A DNA stretch of 64,000 bases, from contig JADJAK010000003.1 in the NCBI GenBank assembly GCA_016704275.1, positions 1 through 64,000 of the forward strand. Reading direction: 5' to 3'. Made by a program: the position numbers and the translations under genes. Positions 17,266 to 25,944 of this stretch are shown one piece after another (within the stretch, counting starts at the first letter, position 1; each line of letters begins with the position of its first letter). Source of the DNA: Gemmatimonadota bacterium (lineage in GTDB: Bacteria; Gemmatimonadota; Gemmatimonadetes; Gemmatimonadales; GWC2-71-9). Below the pieces are notes generated by a model. The model worked only from the letters and a program-made list of their open reading frames with translations, was not told the DNA's origin and searched no databases.

Positions 17266-17329
17266 GGTGGAGGCGGGGGTGTCGGGACGGGGCGGGGGTG
17301 CCTCCGGTCCCGGCACCCCCGCCTCCACC
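17266..17329 (+). terminator. Very long GC-rich stem-loop after the M28 peptidase gene
   Basis: A 23-base left arm (17266-17288) pairs with 17307-17329, with one G-T wobble and an 18-base loop. It starts 35 bases after the peptidase stop. There is no T-run, but the stem is exceptionally stable and probably ends or stabilises the peptidase mRNA. Confidence 0.65.
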
Positions 17330-17432
17330 GCGTTCTGGCCCACCCTTTGCCACGTCGGGACCCATGGCCAAGTTTCCTCCATTGCCGGAACTGATCGGGG
17401 CGCCAGCCCCCTCCTCGAGCCCCAGACCCCAC

Positions 17433-18875
17433 ATGCGCGCATTTCCTCGCTCCATCCGGTCGCCCCTGTTCCTGGCGGCGTTGGTCCTCGCCGCGGCCTG
17501 CGGCAAGGATGCCGTGCCGCAGGATGCCCTTGATGCCACCGTCGTGCAGGTCGGGGACGCCAAGCTGACAGGCAAGGTGCTCCAGCAGTGGCTCCTCAAG
17601 TCGCCGGTGGCACCGGTGGCCTCGACGGCCTCGATCCTGGTCGGCTCCTGGCTCGACGCGGCGCTGCTCCAGCAGTCGAAGGTCACCGGGCTGTCGCTGA
17701 ACGATTCCGCGCTGACCGACGCCGCCATTGGTCCCGACGCGGCGCGCGGCATGATCCTCGAGTTCTGGGCGGGTCGGGCCAACGCGCGACCGGCCCCCAC
17801 CGACGGCCAGGCCGATTCGCTGGCCAAGGCGGACAACGTCCGCGTGCTGCAGCATTTCTTCCTGGCGATCCCGCGCGGCGCCGACTCGATGACGGTCGTG
17901 GGGGTCGCCAATCGTGCGCGCGCGATCCTCGAGCGTGCCAAGACCGAGGACTTCACCAAGTTGGTCCGGGAGGCCTCGGAGGATTCCGCGACGCGCGCCT
18001 CCGACGGCTTCCTCCCGGCGGTCGCGCGGGAGGAGGTGCCGCCCCAGATTCGCGGTGTGGCGTGGAGCCTGGAGGAGGGCGCCGTCTCGCGGATCATCCC
18101 GTCGCCGATCGGCCTTCACATTGTGCGCCGAGCGACGTTGGCGGAGTCCCGTCGTGGCTTGAAGCGGTGGCTCGCCCCGCGCTACAGCCGACGCGCCGAC
18201 TCCACCTACGTCGACTCCCTCGCCCGGGCGGCGCAGATGGTCATCGCCGAGGATGCCCGCGAACGGGTCCGCGCGATGCTGCACGAACCGCTGCGGGTGG
18301 GTGGCGGCGGGCCGCTGGTCACGTGGACGGGCGGCGCCTTGACGCCTGATCTGGCGCACGACTGGGTCGTGATGATTCCCTCCACGGAACGAGCCACCCT
18401 CGCGGTCGCCTCGGATTCGGCCATCACCTCCTTCCTGCGTGAGATGATGCAGCGCGAGCTGATCCTGGCGCGGGCCGGTGCGAGTCACCAGGTCGGGGCG
18501 AAGGCGCGTGGATTGCTCGCGCCGCAGTACCATTCCGCGGTCGCGGAACTCCTGACTGAATTTGGCATCCGCACGGCGGGGGTGCCGGCGGCCCTGGCGC
18601 CCTCGGTGTACGTCGATTCGCTGGTGCTGGGACGTTCGCGCTATCGGCCGCTGCCGGGCGCGCTCTCCGGCGTGCTGCGCAGCAAGTTCGAGGTGAGCAT
18701 CGATACGGCCTCGATCAGCAAGGTGGTGAAGGCCACCCAGACGCTCTGGGCGGAGCTGCATGCCAACGACACGACCACGACGCAGCCCGGCGCGCCGCAG
18801 GCACCGGGCGTGACGCCCGCCGCCGGTGGCCCGCCGGTGACGGCACCGACCGTCGGGGTGCCGAAGCGCCCGTGA
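17433..18875 (+). CDS. Peptidyl-prolyl isomerase lipoprotein (PpiC/SurA-like)
   Basis: 480 residues from ATG 17433, beginning with a lipoprotein signal (LVLAAAC lipobox near residue 23). Residues about 125-235 resemble a parvulin PpiC domain: QHFFLAI, then EDFTKLVREASED, DGFLP, and GLHIVRR. The flanking helical regions fit a SurA/PrsA-type chaperone that assists folding of exported proteins in the periplasm. The C-terminus is Pro/Thr-rich. The stop overlaps the DUF167 start (GTGA). Confidence 0.82.
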   Translation: MRAFPRSIRSPLFLAALVLAAACGKDAVPQDALDATVVQVGDAKLTGKVLQQWLLKSPVAPVASTASILVGSWLDAALLQQSKVTGLSLNDSALTDAAIGPDAARGMILEFWAGRANARPAPTDGQADSLAKADNVRVLQHFFLAIPRGADSMTVVGVANRARAILERAKTEDFTKLVREASEDSATRASDGFLPAVAREEVPPQIRGVAWSLEEGAVSRIIPSPIGLHIVRRATLAESRRGLKRWLAPRYSRRADSTYVDSLARAAQMVIAEDARERVRAMLHEPLRVGGGGPLVTWTGGALTPDLAHDWVVMIPSTERATLAVASDSAITSFLREMMQRELILARAGASHQVGAKARGLLAPQYHSAVAELLTEFGIRTAGVPAALAPSVYVDSLVLGRSRYRPLPGALSGVLRSKFEVSIDTASISKVVKATQTLWAELHANDTTTTQPGAPQAPGVTPAAGGPPVTAPTVGVPKRP

Positions 18876-19159
18876 GCATTCGCGCCGTGCCCGGCGGCGT
18901 GCAGCTGGCGCTGCACGTGCAGCCGGGGGCGCGCACCACCGCCGTGGCGGGTCGCCACGGCGACGCGATCAAGGTGCGCCTCGCCGCGCCGCCCGTTGAT
19001 GGGCGCGCGAATGAGGCGCTGCTGTTGTTTGTGGCGGAGGTGAGCGGGGTGCCTGTCCGCGCCGTGACGATGGTGCGGGGGGCATCGTCCCGTGCGAAGG
19101 TCATCGAGGTCCAGGGGCTGACGGCCGCGCGCGCGGCGACGCTATTCCTCGGGGGGTGA
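18872..19159 (+). CDS. DUF167 (YggU) family protein
   Basis: 95 residues. The family core is visible: VQPGARTTAV, then IKVRLAAPPVDGRANEALL and SRAKVIEV. Family members are small alpha/beta proteins of unknown biochemical role, often next to membrane or cell-division genes. GTG start overlaps the upstream stop, so it is co-translated with the PpiC lipoprotein gene. Its end overlaps the convergent gene by 18 bases. Confidence 0.88.
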   Translation: MSIRAVPGGVQLALHVQPGARTTAVAGRHGDAIKVRLAAPPVDGRANEALLLFVAEVSGVPVRAVTMVRGASSRAKVIEVQGLTAARAATLFLGG

Positions 19160-19660
19160 TCCTTCCGGCAAGCCGGCCTGCTCGGCGATCCGCCGGGCGG
19201 CCACGGCCAGCAGTTGCCGAAGGCGGCGACGTTCCGCGGCGGGGTAGGGATGCCGTGGCGAGAGTCGATTCCATCCTTCGGGGCCATGACCGACCCAGAG
19301 GACATCGAGGACCAGGATCAGTTCGCGGGCAATCACGCTGAGCGGACAGACGATGGCGACAGTCCGCTCCTGCGACAGCGTCATTTCGGCCGTGCCCGAG
19401 CGGCGGTCGGCCCAGCTGTGGATCCGCAGCTGGACCAGTTCGTCCTGACGCTCGAACGTCCACTCGTGCACCCCCGGGGCATCCTCCAACACCACCGTCG
19501 CCCGTTCCGCGCCCTCGAGCAGGGTGACAGCGGCGCGGGTGAGGTCGCCGAGCGCGTCGGTGTCGTCCGTGGCCTGCATCGCCACCCGCAGGTCATCCGC
19601 CTCCAGCGCGACCACGGCACGACCGGGTGTGGTGAGGGCGAAACGGAGCGAAAGAGCCAT
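19142..19660 (-). CDS. Hypothetical protein
   Basis: About 172 residues from ATG 19660 (the frame extends to 19708). No family recognised. The sequence begins with beta-strand-like repeats, has a central FERQDELVQLRIHSW, then a hydrophobic helix (VAIVCPLSVIARELILVLDV) and an Arg-rich helical tail. The pattern is soluble rather than membrane-spanning. It is convergent with the DUF167 gene and divergent from superoxide dismutase. Confidence 0.6.
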   Translation of the reverse strand: MALSLRFALTTPGRAVVALEADDLRVAMQATDDTDALGDLTRAAVTLLEGAERATVVLEDAPGVHEWTFERQDELVQLRIHSWADRRSGTAEMTLSQERTVAIVCPLSVIARELILVLDVLWVGHGPEGWNRLSPRHPYPAAERRRLRQLLAVAARRIAEQAGLPEGSPPEE

Positions 19661-19791
19661 GCGGGTCGTGGTCCGGAAGAGGGGGTGACTATGCCTGAGT
19701 ATCGGCACCGTGTGTGGCGGGATGGAAGCGGCGCGTCGCCACAGCGGAAGTTGCCTCGAACAGGCACGTGCCGGAAGGGGAGCGGACCGCG

Positions 19792-19820
19792 TTGCCCTCC
19801 CTCCCGCCGTCGCCCATATT
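19792..19820 (+). promoter_or_regulatory. Candidate promoter for superoxide dismutase/peroxiredoxin genes
   Basis: TTGCCC (19792-19797) and CATATT (19815-19820) are separated by 17 bases, a sigma70-like arrangement about 40 bases before the superoxide dismutase start. A perfect 10-base palindrome GGCACGTGCC lies just upstream at 19763-19772 and could be an operator. Confidence 0.45.
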
Positions 19821-19857
19821 CGAGGTGTGTCTCCAATATCCCCCCAGGAGTTTCCCC

Positions 19858-20469
19858 ATGTCGTTCTCGCTGCCCCCTCTCCCGTACGACTACACTGCGC
19901 TTGAGCCGCACATCGACGAACAGACGATGCGGATTCACCACGACAAGCACCACGCCGCGTACGTCACCAACCTGAATGCGGCGCTCGAAGGGCAGGACGC
20001 CCTGCTGGCGATGCCGATCGAGCGCCTGATCGCCGACTTGGCGCAGGTCCCCGAGGCGAAGCGGACGGCCGTCCGCAACAATGGTGGCGGCCACGCCAAC
20101 CACACGCTGTTCTGGGAGATCATGGCGCCGGGCGGCGCGACGGCGCCCAGCGGTGATCTTGCCGCGGCGATCGAGTCGACCTTCGGCTCCTTCACCGGCT
20201 TCCAGGAGCAGTTCCTCAAGGCGTGTACCACCCGCTTCGGCTCCGGCTGGGCCTGGCTCTCGCGCGCGGCCGACGGCACGCTGCTCGTCGAGAGCACCGC
20301 GAATCAGGACTCGCCGCTGATGGAAGGGCGCACCCCGTTGCTCGGCTGCGATGTCTGGGAGCATGCGTACTATCTCCACTACCAGAACCGTCGTCCCGAT
20401 TACGTCGCGTCGTGGTGGCATGTCGTCAACTGGACCGAGGTCGGCCGTCGCTTCGCGGCGGGCCGCTGA
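19858..20469 (+). CDS. sodA: Superoxide dismutase, Mn/Fe type (Mn-like)
   Basis: 203 residues. Metal ligands are His27, His82 (in NNGGGHANH), Asp165 and His169 (DVWEH). The Gly in NNGGGH and the Gln in TANQDSP are the residues usually found in manganese rather than iron enzymes, hence the tentative symbol. It converts superoxide to hydrogen peroxide in the cytoplasm. The peroxiredoxin gene follows by 10 bases, making a functional pair that removes superoxide and then peroxide. Confidence 0.95.
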   Translation: MSFSLPPLPYDYTALEPHIDEQTMRIHHDKHHAAYVTNLNAALEGQDALLAMPIERLIADLAQVPEAKRTAVRNNGGGHANHTLFWEIMAPGGATAPSGDLAAAIESTFGSFTGFQEQFLKACTTRFGSGWAWLSRAADGTLLVESTANQDSPLMEGRTPLLGCDVWEHAYYLHYQNRRPDYVASWWHVVNWTEVGRRFAAGR

Positions 20470-20479
20470 GGGGCGCGCA

Positions 20480-20941
20480 ATGACCACCCCAGCGATCGGA
20501 TCGCCAGCACCAGACTTCACGCTTCCGTCGACCTCCGGGTCCGATGTCACGCTCTCGAGCTTTCGCGGCAGCAAGCACGTCTTGCTGGCCTTTTTCCCGG
20601 CCGCGTTCTCCGGCGTCTGCACGGCCGAGATGTGCGCGATCTCGGAGGAGTACAGCCGCTTCACCTCGGCAGACTCCGTGGTCCTCCCGATCAGCGTGGA
20701 CTGGGTCCCGGCGTTGAAGGCCTTCAAGGCGCACGAGCAGATGACGGTTGATCTGCTGTCCGACTCCAAGCGCGAGGTCGTCAGGGCGTACGGAGTCTAT
20801 CTCGACGCGGCCTTCGTCTCGAAGCGCGCCTACATTCTCATCGACAAGGCCGGGATAGTGCGGTGGGTCCATGTCGAGTCCGAGCTGGGTCACTCACGGC
20901 CCAACGGCGAACTGCTCGAGCAGCTCGCGGCGCTCGGGTGA
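20480..20941 (+). CDS. Thiol peroxiredoxin (AhpE/BCP-like)
   Basis: 153 residues with the peroxidatic motif FPAAFSGVCTAEMC, giving Cys47 as peroxidatic and Cys52 as possible resolving cysteine, an arrangement seen in BCP/AhpE-type enzymes. It reduces peroxides using thioredoxin-like donors; a thioredoxin reductase is encoded further along. The start follows the superoxide dismutase by 10 bases and the stop overlaps the next start. Confidence 0.92.
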   Translation: MTTPAIGSPAPDFTLPSTSGSDVTLSSFRGSKHVLLAFFPAAFSGVCTAEMCAISEEYSRFTSADSVVLPISVDWVPALKAFKAHEQMTVDLLSDSKREVVRAYGVYLDAAFVSKRAYILIDKAGIVRWVHVESELGHSRPNGELLEQLAALG

Positions 20942-21429
20942 CTGCGTCCGGCCACGTCGGCACCTGGCGTCGGCTGGTCGGGCTCGCGGGGGTCGTCGCG
21001 CTGACGGCCTGCCAACTCGACGTGCGCCCACCGAGTGGCTCCCGGCGCGATGACGCGGCCGCGCAGGGCGCCGTCGACGGGTTCTATCGCGCGCTGGCGG
21101 CGCGCGACACCGTGGCACTCGAACGGGTGGCCTTCACCGGAGGGAGCGCATTGCTCGATGCCACGGGGCGTGACGTGACGCTGGTGCCGATGCTGGCGCT
21201 GCTCGGTGTGCCGGAGCGCCGCTCGACCGGGACGCCGCCGCGGCTGGTGCACACCGAATTGCGTGTCGACGGCAACACCGCCGTGGCACGCGTCATCCTC
21301 ACGGCGCCAGCGGCTGGCGGCGCCGGCGAGGTGGAAGCGGCTGACCTGCTCACCCTCGGTCGGCGCGACGGGACGTGGCGGGTCGCGCACACCCAATTCG
21401 GGTCATGGCGGACACGGTCGGCACCCTGA
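20938..21429 (+). CDS. Putative lipoprotein with NTF2-like fold
   Basis: 163 residues from GTG 20938, overlapping the peroxiredoxin stop. An N-terminal lipoprotein signal ends at LTAC. The rest (GAVDGFYRALAARDTVALERV at the start and DGTWRVAHTQF at the end) has the cone-shaped NTF2/SnoaL pattern. Function is unknown. It overlaps the start of the histidine kinase gene by 25 bases. Confidence 0.65.
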   Translation: MTASGHVGTWRRLVGLAGVVALTACQLDVRPPSGSRRDDAAAQGAVDGFYRALAARDTVALERVAFTGGSALLDATGRDVTLVPMLALLGVPERRSTGTPPRLVHTELRVDGNTAVARVILTAPAAGGAGEVEAADLLTLGRRDGTWRVAHTQFGSWRTRSAP

Positions 21430-22865
21430 TTCCCGCCGCGCCGCTGCTGGCGCCGCCGCTCGCCGTCGTGGTGGGCGCTGCGCGCGTGCTCGGCGCAGCC
21501 GGCACCTCGGCATCTCGCCTGCGCGCGCTCTGCGAACACCTGCGCAACACGCTGCCGGCCGACGAAGTGCGGCTCCGCTCAGGCGAGCGTCGCGCCGGTG
21601 TCCCGCGCGAGCCGGCTGCCGACCTCTTCGCGGTGGCGGTGCCGTGGCGCACCGATCAGCCGGCGGTGCTGGAGGTGCTGGGGAGCCGTCGTCCCCCGGC
21701 CGAGTTGCGGCCGGTCCTCGAGGCCGTCGCGGCGTTGCTGGCCACCGTCCTGCCGGTCCTCGAAGAGGGCAGCACGGATGAGCAGGGGCTTGAGCGTCGC
21801 CTGGCACGACTCACCATCGATTCGTTGCCGGTCGGCCTGTACGTCGTGGATCGACAGTACCAGATCGTGGTCTGGAATCGGAAGCGGGAAACCGGGACGC
21901 AGGGGCTCCGACGCGACGACGTGATCGGCCGCCCGGTCGTCGACGTGCTCCATCGCCAGGACGCGGCGGCGCTCCTCGCCGAATTCGACCACGTCTTTCG
22001 GACCGGCGAGGTCTTCGAGACCGAACAGGAAGTCTCGGCCGACACGGAGCGCCGCATCTTCCGCACCTCGCGCCTGCCGATGCGGCTCGAGGGTGATGGC
22101 ATCAGCCACGTCATCACCATCGGCGAGGACGTCACCGAGACGCGCGCGCTCCAGCGCGCGATGCAGCAGACGGAGAAGCTCGCCGCCGTCGGGCAACTCG
22201 CGGCCGGCGTCATGCACGAGATCAACAATCCCCTCGCCACGATCGGCGCCTGCGTCGCGGCGATTTCGTCGCGCCTGGGGGCCTCGGCTGAACCGGTGGT
22301 CCGGGAGTATCTCGACATCATCGAGAGCGAAGTCGTGCGGTGCACCAACATCGTCGATGGCCTGCTCGACTTCTCCCGCGCCGGACGCGCCGGCGGCGCG
22401 ATGGAGCCGACCGACATCCACGGGGTGATCGAGCGGACGCTGTACCTGCTCAAGCATCACCAGCGCTTCCGCCGCCTGCAGGTGATCCGGGACTTCACCG
22501 AGCCGCTGCCGCAGGTGATGGGCAACGCCGAGCGGTTGATTCAGGCCGCGATGGCCATCCTGCTCAACGCCGCCGATGCCACGGGCGGCCGCGGGCAGGT
22601 CGTGGTGCGCACGCGGGTCGAGGGGACCTTCGTGGTGGTGGAATTCCAGGACGACGGACCGGGCATTCCGCCCGACGTCCTCCCGAAGGTGTTCGAGCCG
22701 TTCTATACCACGAAGGGCCCCGCCCGCGGCACCGGACTCGGCCTCGCCATCTGCTACGGAATCGTCGCCGACCACCAGGGGCGGCTGGATGTGCGCAGCG
22801 AGTCCTCCCGCGGCTCGGTCTTCCGGATGGCACTCCCCATCGCCCGCGAGGGACGGACCTCATGA
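21405..22865 (+). CDS. PAS-containing sensor histidine kinase (NtrB-like)
   Basis: 486 residues. A variable N-terminal region possibly of GAF type is followed by a PAS domain (about 140-250, LPVGLYVVDRQYQIVVWN). The kinase core has H-box GVMHEINNPL (phospho-His about 270), an N-box (AAMAILLNAADA), DDGPGIPP and GTGLGLAIC. There is no membrane segment, so it senses a cytoplasmic cue. Its stop overlaps the regulator start (ATGA), so the two are almost certainly partners. Confidence 0.93.
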   Translation: MADTVGTLIPAAPLLAPPLAVVVGAARVLGAAGTSASRLRALCEHLRNTLPADEVRLRSGERRAGVPREPAADLFAVAVPWRTDQPAVLEVLGSRRPPAELRPVLEAVAALLATVLPVLEEGSTDEQGLERRLARLTIDSLPVGLYVVDRQYQIVVWNRKRETGTQGLRRDDVIGRPVVDVLHRQDAAALLAEFDHVFRTGEVFETEQEVSADTERRIFRTSRLPMRLEGDGISHVITIGEDVTETRALQRAMQQTEKLAAVGQLAAGVMHEINNPLATIGACVAAISSRLGASAEPVVREYLDIIESEVVRCTNIVDGLLDFSRAGRAGGAMEPTDIHGVIERTLYLLKHHQRFRRLQVIRDFTEPLPQVMGNAERLIQAAMAILLNAADATGGRGQVVVRTRVEGTFVVVEFQDDGPGIPPDVLPKVFEPFYTTKGPARGTGLGLAICYGIVADHQGRLDVRSESSRGSVFRMALPIAREGRTS

Positions 22866-23530
22866 AGCTGCTGGTGGTGGAGGACGACCGGACCGTTGGT
22901 CAGTACGTCAAGCGCGGGCTTGAGGAACAGCAATACCTCGCCGATTGGGTCGGGGACGGGGCGGAGGCGTTGCGGTTGATGACCGCGACGGCCTACGACC
23001 TGATCATTCTCGACCTGCGGCTGCCGGGGATGACCGGGCTCGAAGTGCTGCGGACGCTCCGCGACCGCGGCCTCACGATGCCGGTGCTGGTGCTGACTGC
23101 GCAGGACAGCGTCGAGTTCAAGGTCGACGCGCTGCGGGCCGGCGCCGATGACTACGTCACCAAGCCGTTCGCCTTCGACGAACTGCTGGCGCGCATCGAG
23201 GCGATCTCGCGCCGACCCCGCCTCCTCTCCTCGCGATCGCTGCGCGTCGCCGATCTCGAAGTGGATCTGGATGCCCGCGAAGTGCGCCGGGCCGGCACGC
23301 TGGTGGAGCTCACCCCGAAGGAATACGCCGTCCTCGAGTACCTCATGCGGCACCAGGGTCGCGTCATGTCGCGCACGCTGATCACTGAGTATGCGTGGGA
23401 CTATCACTTCGACCCGGGCACCAACATCGTCGACGTCGTGATCAACCGCCTCCGGAAAAAGGTCGACGCCGGCGCCACGCAGAAGCTGGTGCACACGGTC
23501 CGCGGTGTCGGATACGTCGTGAAGGGCTAG
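22862..23530 (+). CDS. OmpR-family response regulator
   Basis: 222 residues. The receiver domain has acidic pocket EDD at 7-9, phospho-acceptor Asp51 (IILDLRLPG) and conserved Lys in TKPF. The winged-helix DNA-binding domain follows (LTPKEYAVLEYLM, then VINRLRKK and VRGVGYVV). It lies between two kinase genes. OmpR-type regulators bind tandem direct repeats with an 11-base period, such as the site found at 25060-25078. Confidence 0.95.
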   Translation: MKLLVVEDDRTVGQYVKRGLEEQQYLADWVGDGAEALRLMTATAYDLIILDLRLPGMTGLEVLRTLRDRGLTMPVLVLTAQDSVEFKVDALRAGADDYVTKPFAFDELLARIEAISRRPRLLSSRSLRVADLEVDLDAREVRRAGTLVELTPKEYAVLEYLMRHQGRVMSRTLITEYAWDYHFDPGTNIVDVVINRLRKKVDAGATQKLVHTVRGVGYVVKG

Positions 23531-23536
23531 CGTCGC

Positions 23537-25054
23537 GTGCAATCGATCCGGCGCCGCCTCTCCCTCTCCTACGCGCTGGCGCTCACCACCACCATCGCCG
23601 TCTTCGGCGCCGCGCTCTACCTCGACCGCCGCAGCGCTGCGGCCCGCGAGCGCGAGGAGCGGGTCGAGACGCGACTCCGGGTCGAGGCACGATTCGCGGT
23701 CTCCTGGCTGGAGCAGCAGTCGCGCATCTATCCGCGCCTGGTGCGCGGGATGCGCCGGATCGGCTCCACCAATCCGGCCGACTCCACCTGGGATCTGCTG
23801 CCGGAAGTCCGCGGCTACTTCCAGGGGTTGGGGCAGGACTATCTCTTCGTGGCCGATCCGGTCGGCCGCCTCCTCTTCGTCTCCGCGTCCGCCAACAACC
23901 TCGAGCCGGCCGAGCTCGTGGAGATCCGCGACATCCTGATCCGGAACCCCGTGGTGGAGCGTTCGGGCCGAGTCCGGCTCAGCGCCGACGGCGAACCGTT
24001 CCGCTACTTCATGCTGCCCACCGATTCGGTGAAGGAAGTGCGCGCGGTGCTCCTCGCCGCCCGGCCCGACGACTCGACCGGCTATGGGCCGAACGAATTG
24101 CTGATGGCGATGCTCATCGTGGCGCCCGTGATTCTGGTGGCCTCCATCGTCCTCGGCTACTGGCTGGCCGGGCGCGCCCTGCAGCCGATGGACACCATGG
24201 TCGAGGAACTGGTCGCGATGCGCGACGGCCGTTCCCTCCACCGCCGGATCGCCGTGCCGCCGGGGCAGGACGAGTTGAGCCGTCTGGCGCAGAACCTCAA
24301 CGCGATGCTGGACCGCGTCGAACAGTCGTTCGTCGCGCTGCGCCGTTTCACGGCCGATGCCTCGCACGAACTGAAGACGCCGCTGATGGTCCTCCGCGCC
24401 GGCGTCGAGCGGTCTTTGACCGATCCGCGCACCCCGGCCGAACTGGTGGCCTCGCTGGACGAGACGCTGCGCCAGATCAACCAGATGAGTGACCTGGTCA
24501 CCAACCTCCTGACGCTCGCGCGCGCCGACGAGGGCCGCTCCTCCCTGGTGCTCCGGCCGGCCGACCTGCGCGGCCTGGTGGCGGAGGCGGGAGAGACCGC
24601 GGAGATCCTCGGGGAGCAGCAGCGGGTCACCGTGGTGCTGGACCTGCCCGACGTCGCCGTCGAGGTGCCGGTCGACCCGCCCCGGATGCGCCAGCTCCTC
24701 ATGAACCTCGTCACCAATGCCGTCAAGTACACCCCGGCTGGGGGCACCGTCACCCTGACCTTGCTCGATCAGCCGCAGGCAGCGATTCTCTCGGTGCAGG
24801 ACACCGGGATCGGGATCGCGCCGGGGGACCTGGAGCACGTCTTCGACCGCTTCTGGCGGGCCGACCCGGCCCGTTCCCGCACCGGCGACCGTCCTGGGAC
24901 GGGCTTGGGACTCGCCATCGTCAAATGGGTCGCGGAGGCGCACGGCGGCTCCATCCAGGTCCAGAGCCGGCCGGGGCGGGGGAGCACCTTCGTGGTGACC
25001 ATCCCCAAGCTCGAGCTGGAGGTGCCGTCCCCCGTGGCTGAAGGTGATCGCTAA
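23537..25054 (+). CDS. Membrane sensor histidine kinase (HAMP type)
   Basis: 505 residues from GTG 23537. Two membrane helices (about 9-30 and 190-215) flank a periplasmic sensor region; a HAMP segment follows, then H-box FTADASHELKTPL (His about 277), N-box LMNLVTNAVKYTP, DTGIGI and GTGLGLAIV. It follows the response regulator by 6 bases and is the classic OmpR-type partner, making this a second kinase next to one regulator. Confidence 0.94.
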   Translation: MQSIRRRLSLSYALALTTTIAVFGAALYLDRRSAAAREREERVETRLRVEARFAVSWLEQQSRIYPRLVRGMRRIGSTNPADSTWDLLPEVRGYFQGLGQDYLFVADPVGRLLFVSASANNLEPAELVEIRDILIRNPVVERSGRVRLSADGEPFRYFMLPTDSVKEVRAVLLAARPDDSTGYGPNELLMAMLIVAPVILVASIVLGYWLAGRALQPMDTMVEELVAMRDGRSLHRRIAVPPGQDELSRLAQNLNAMLDRVEQSFVALRRFTADASHELKTPLMVLRAGVERSLTDPRTPAELVASLDETLRQINQMSDLVTNLLTLARADEGRSSLVLRPADLRGLVAEAGETAEILGEQQRVTVVLDLPDVAVEVPVDPPRMRQLLMNLVTNAVKYTPAGGTVTLTLLDQPQAAILSVQDTGIGIAPGDLEHVFDRFWRADPARSRTGDRPGTGLGLAIVKWVAEAHGGSIQVQSRPGRGSTFVVTIPKLELEVPSPVAEGDR

Positions 25055-25059
25055 CGCAG

Positions 25060-25078
25060 TTGTCATCGAATTGTCATC
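25060..25078 (+). promoter_or_regulatory. Pho-box-like direct repeat upstream of the TonB operon
   Basis: TTGTCATC occurs at 25060-25067 and again at 25071-25078, an exact 8-base repeat with an 11-base period. This spacing and the TGTCAT core closely resemble PhoB boxes and other OmpR-family operators. It sits between the kinase stop and the first tonB-like gene, so the regulator encoded two genes upstream is an obvious candidate binder (inference). Confidence 0.55.
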
Positions 25079-25162
25079 CGGCGGTGACGCGGGTGCGAAG
25101 TGACCCCGCGACATTCCTTGCCGAGTCTGTTGGTCCCGCCCCACTTGCGGAGGTTCGTCCGC

Positions 25163-25873
25163 GTGTTTGAAAACCTGATTGAGTCCAAACCGAAGAAGGA
25201 TCGTACCATCGGGCAGACTGTCGCCTCGGTGGTCGTCCACATCTTTCTGGTGCTCGGCGCCGTCAAAGCCACCCAAGGGGCGGCCGAAACGGTGAAGGAA
25301 ATGCTTGAGGACACCACCGCGGTGTTCATCAAGCCCCCCGAGCCGCCACCGCCGCCGCCGCCGGATCAGCCGCCGCCGGATGTGCTGGTGTCGAACAATC
25401 CCCCGCCGCAGGGATTCCAGACCATCATGCCGCCGGACAAGATTCCGACGGAGATTCCGCCGGTGAACCTGAACGAGAAGTTTGACGCGAAGGACTTCTC
25501 CGGAAAGGGCGTCGAGGGCGGCATCGCCAAGGGCATCATCGGCGGCACCGGCCCCGTGGGCGACATCATCGCCGGCGAGACCTTCACGCAGGACCAGGTC
25601 GACGATCCGGTCGCCTACATCGATGGCGCCGACCCGGTCTTCCCGCCGGCCATGCGTGGCGCCGGCATCGCCGGTCGCGTGACGCTGCAGTTCATCGTCG
25701 GCACCGACGGGCGCGTCGAGCGTGCCTCCATCAAGGTCATGAGCAGCACCAACAAGGCCTTCGAGGATCCCGCGGTCACGGCGATCAGCCGGGCCCGCTT
25801 CAAGCCGGCCAAGATGCGCGGTCAGGCCGTGCGCCAGCTGGTCCAGCAGTCAATCGCATTCGATATCCGCTGA
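25163..25873 (+). CDS. TonB family energy transducer (first copy)
   Basis: 236 residues from GTG 25163, which has GGAGG at 25148-25152; the frame stays open to GTG 25100. One N-terminal membrane helix (VASVVVHIFLVLGAVKA) is followed by a proline-rich linker (PPEPPPPPPPDQPPP) spanning the periplasm and a C-terminal TonB fold (RGAGIAGRVTLQFIVGTDGR to the ISRARFKPA region). It links the ExbB/ExbD motor to outer-membrane receptors such as the one at 7514-9643. Confidence 0.9.
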   Translation: MFENLIESKPKKDRTIGQTVASVVVHIFLVLGAVKATQGAAETVKEMLEDTTAVFIKPPEPPPPPPPDQPPPDVLVSNNPPPQGFQTIMPPDKIPTEIPPVNLNEKFDAKDFSGKGVEGGIAKGIIGGTGPVGDIIAGETFTQDQVDDPVAYIDGADPVFPPAMRGAGIAGRVTLQFIVGTDGRVERASIKVMSSTNKAFEDPAVTAISRARFKPAKMRGQAVRQLVQQSIAFDIR

Positions 25874-25944
25874 CGGCGCTTCACGCCGCAGGAACCCAGG
25901 GCCGCGCCGTCGCGGCCAGTCATCCACCCGGAAGAGGTTGAGCG

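Noticed and set aside
15806..18097. Long minus-strand frame opposite the M28 peptidase and PpiC genes
   Set aside because: Antisense of two clear genes; composition is Arg/His/Gly-rich without structure.
22754..25276. 840-codon minus-strand frame opposite the two-component genes
   Set aside because: Antisense to three clear genes; caused by GC-rich third positions.
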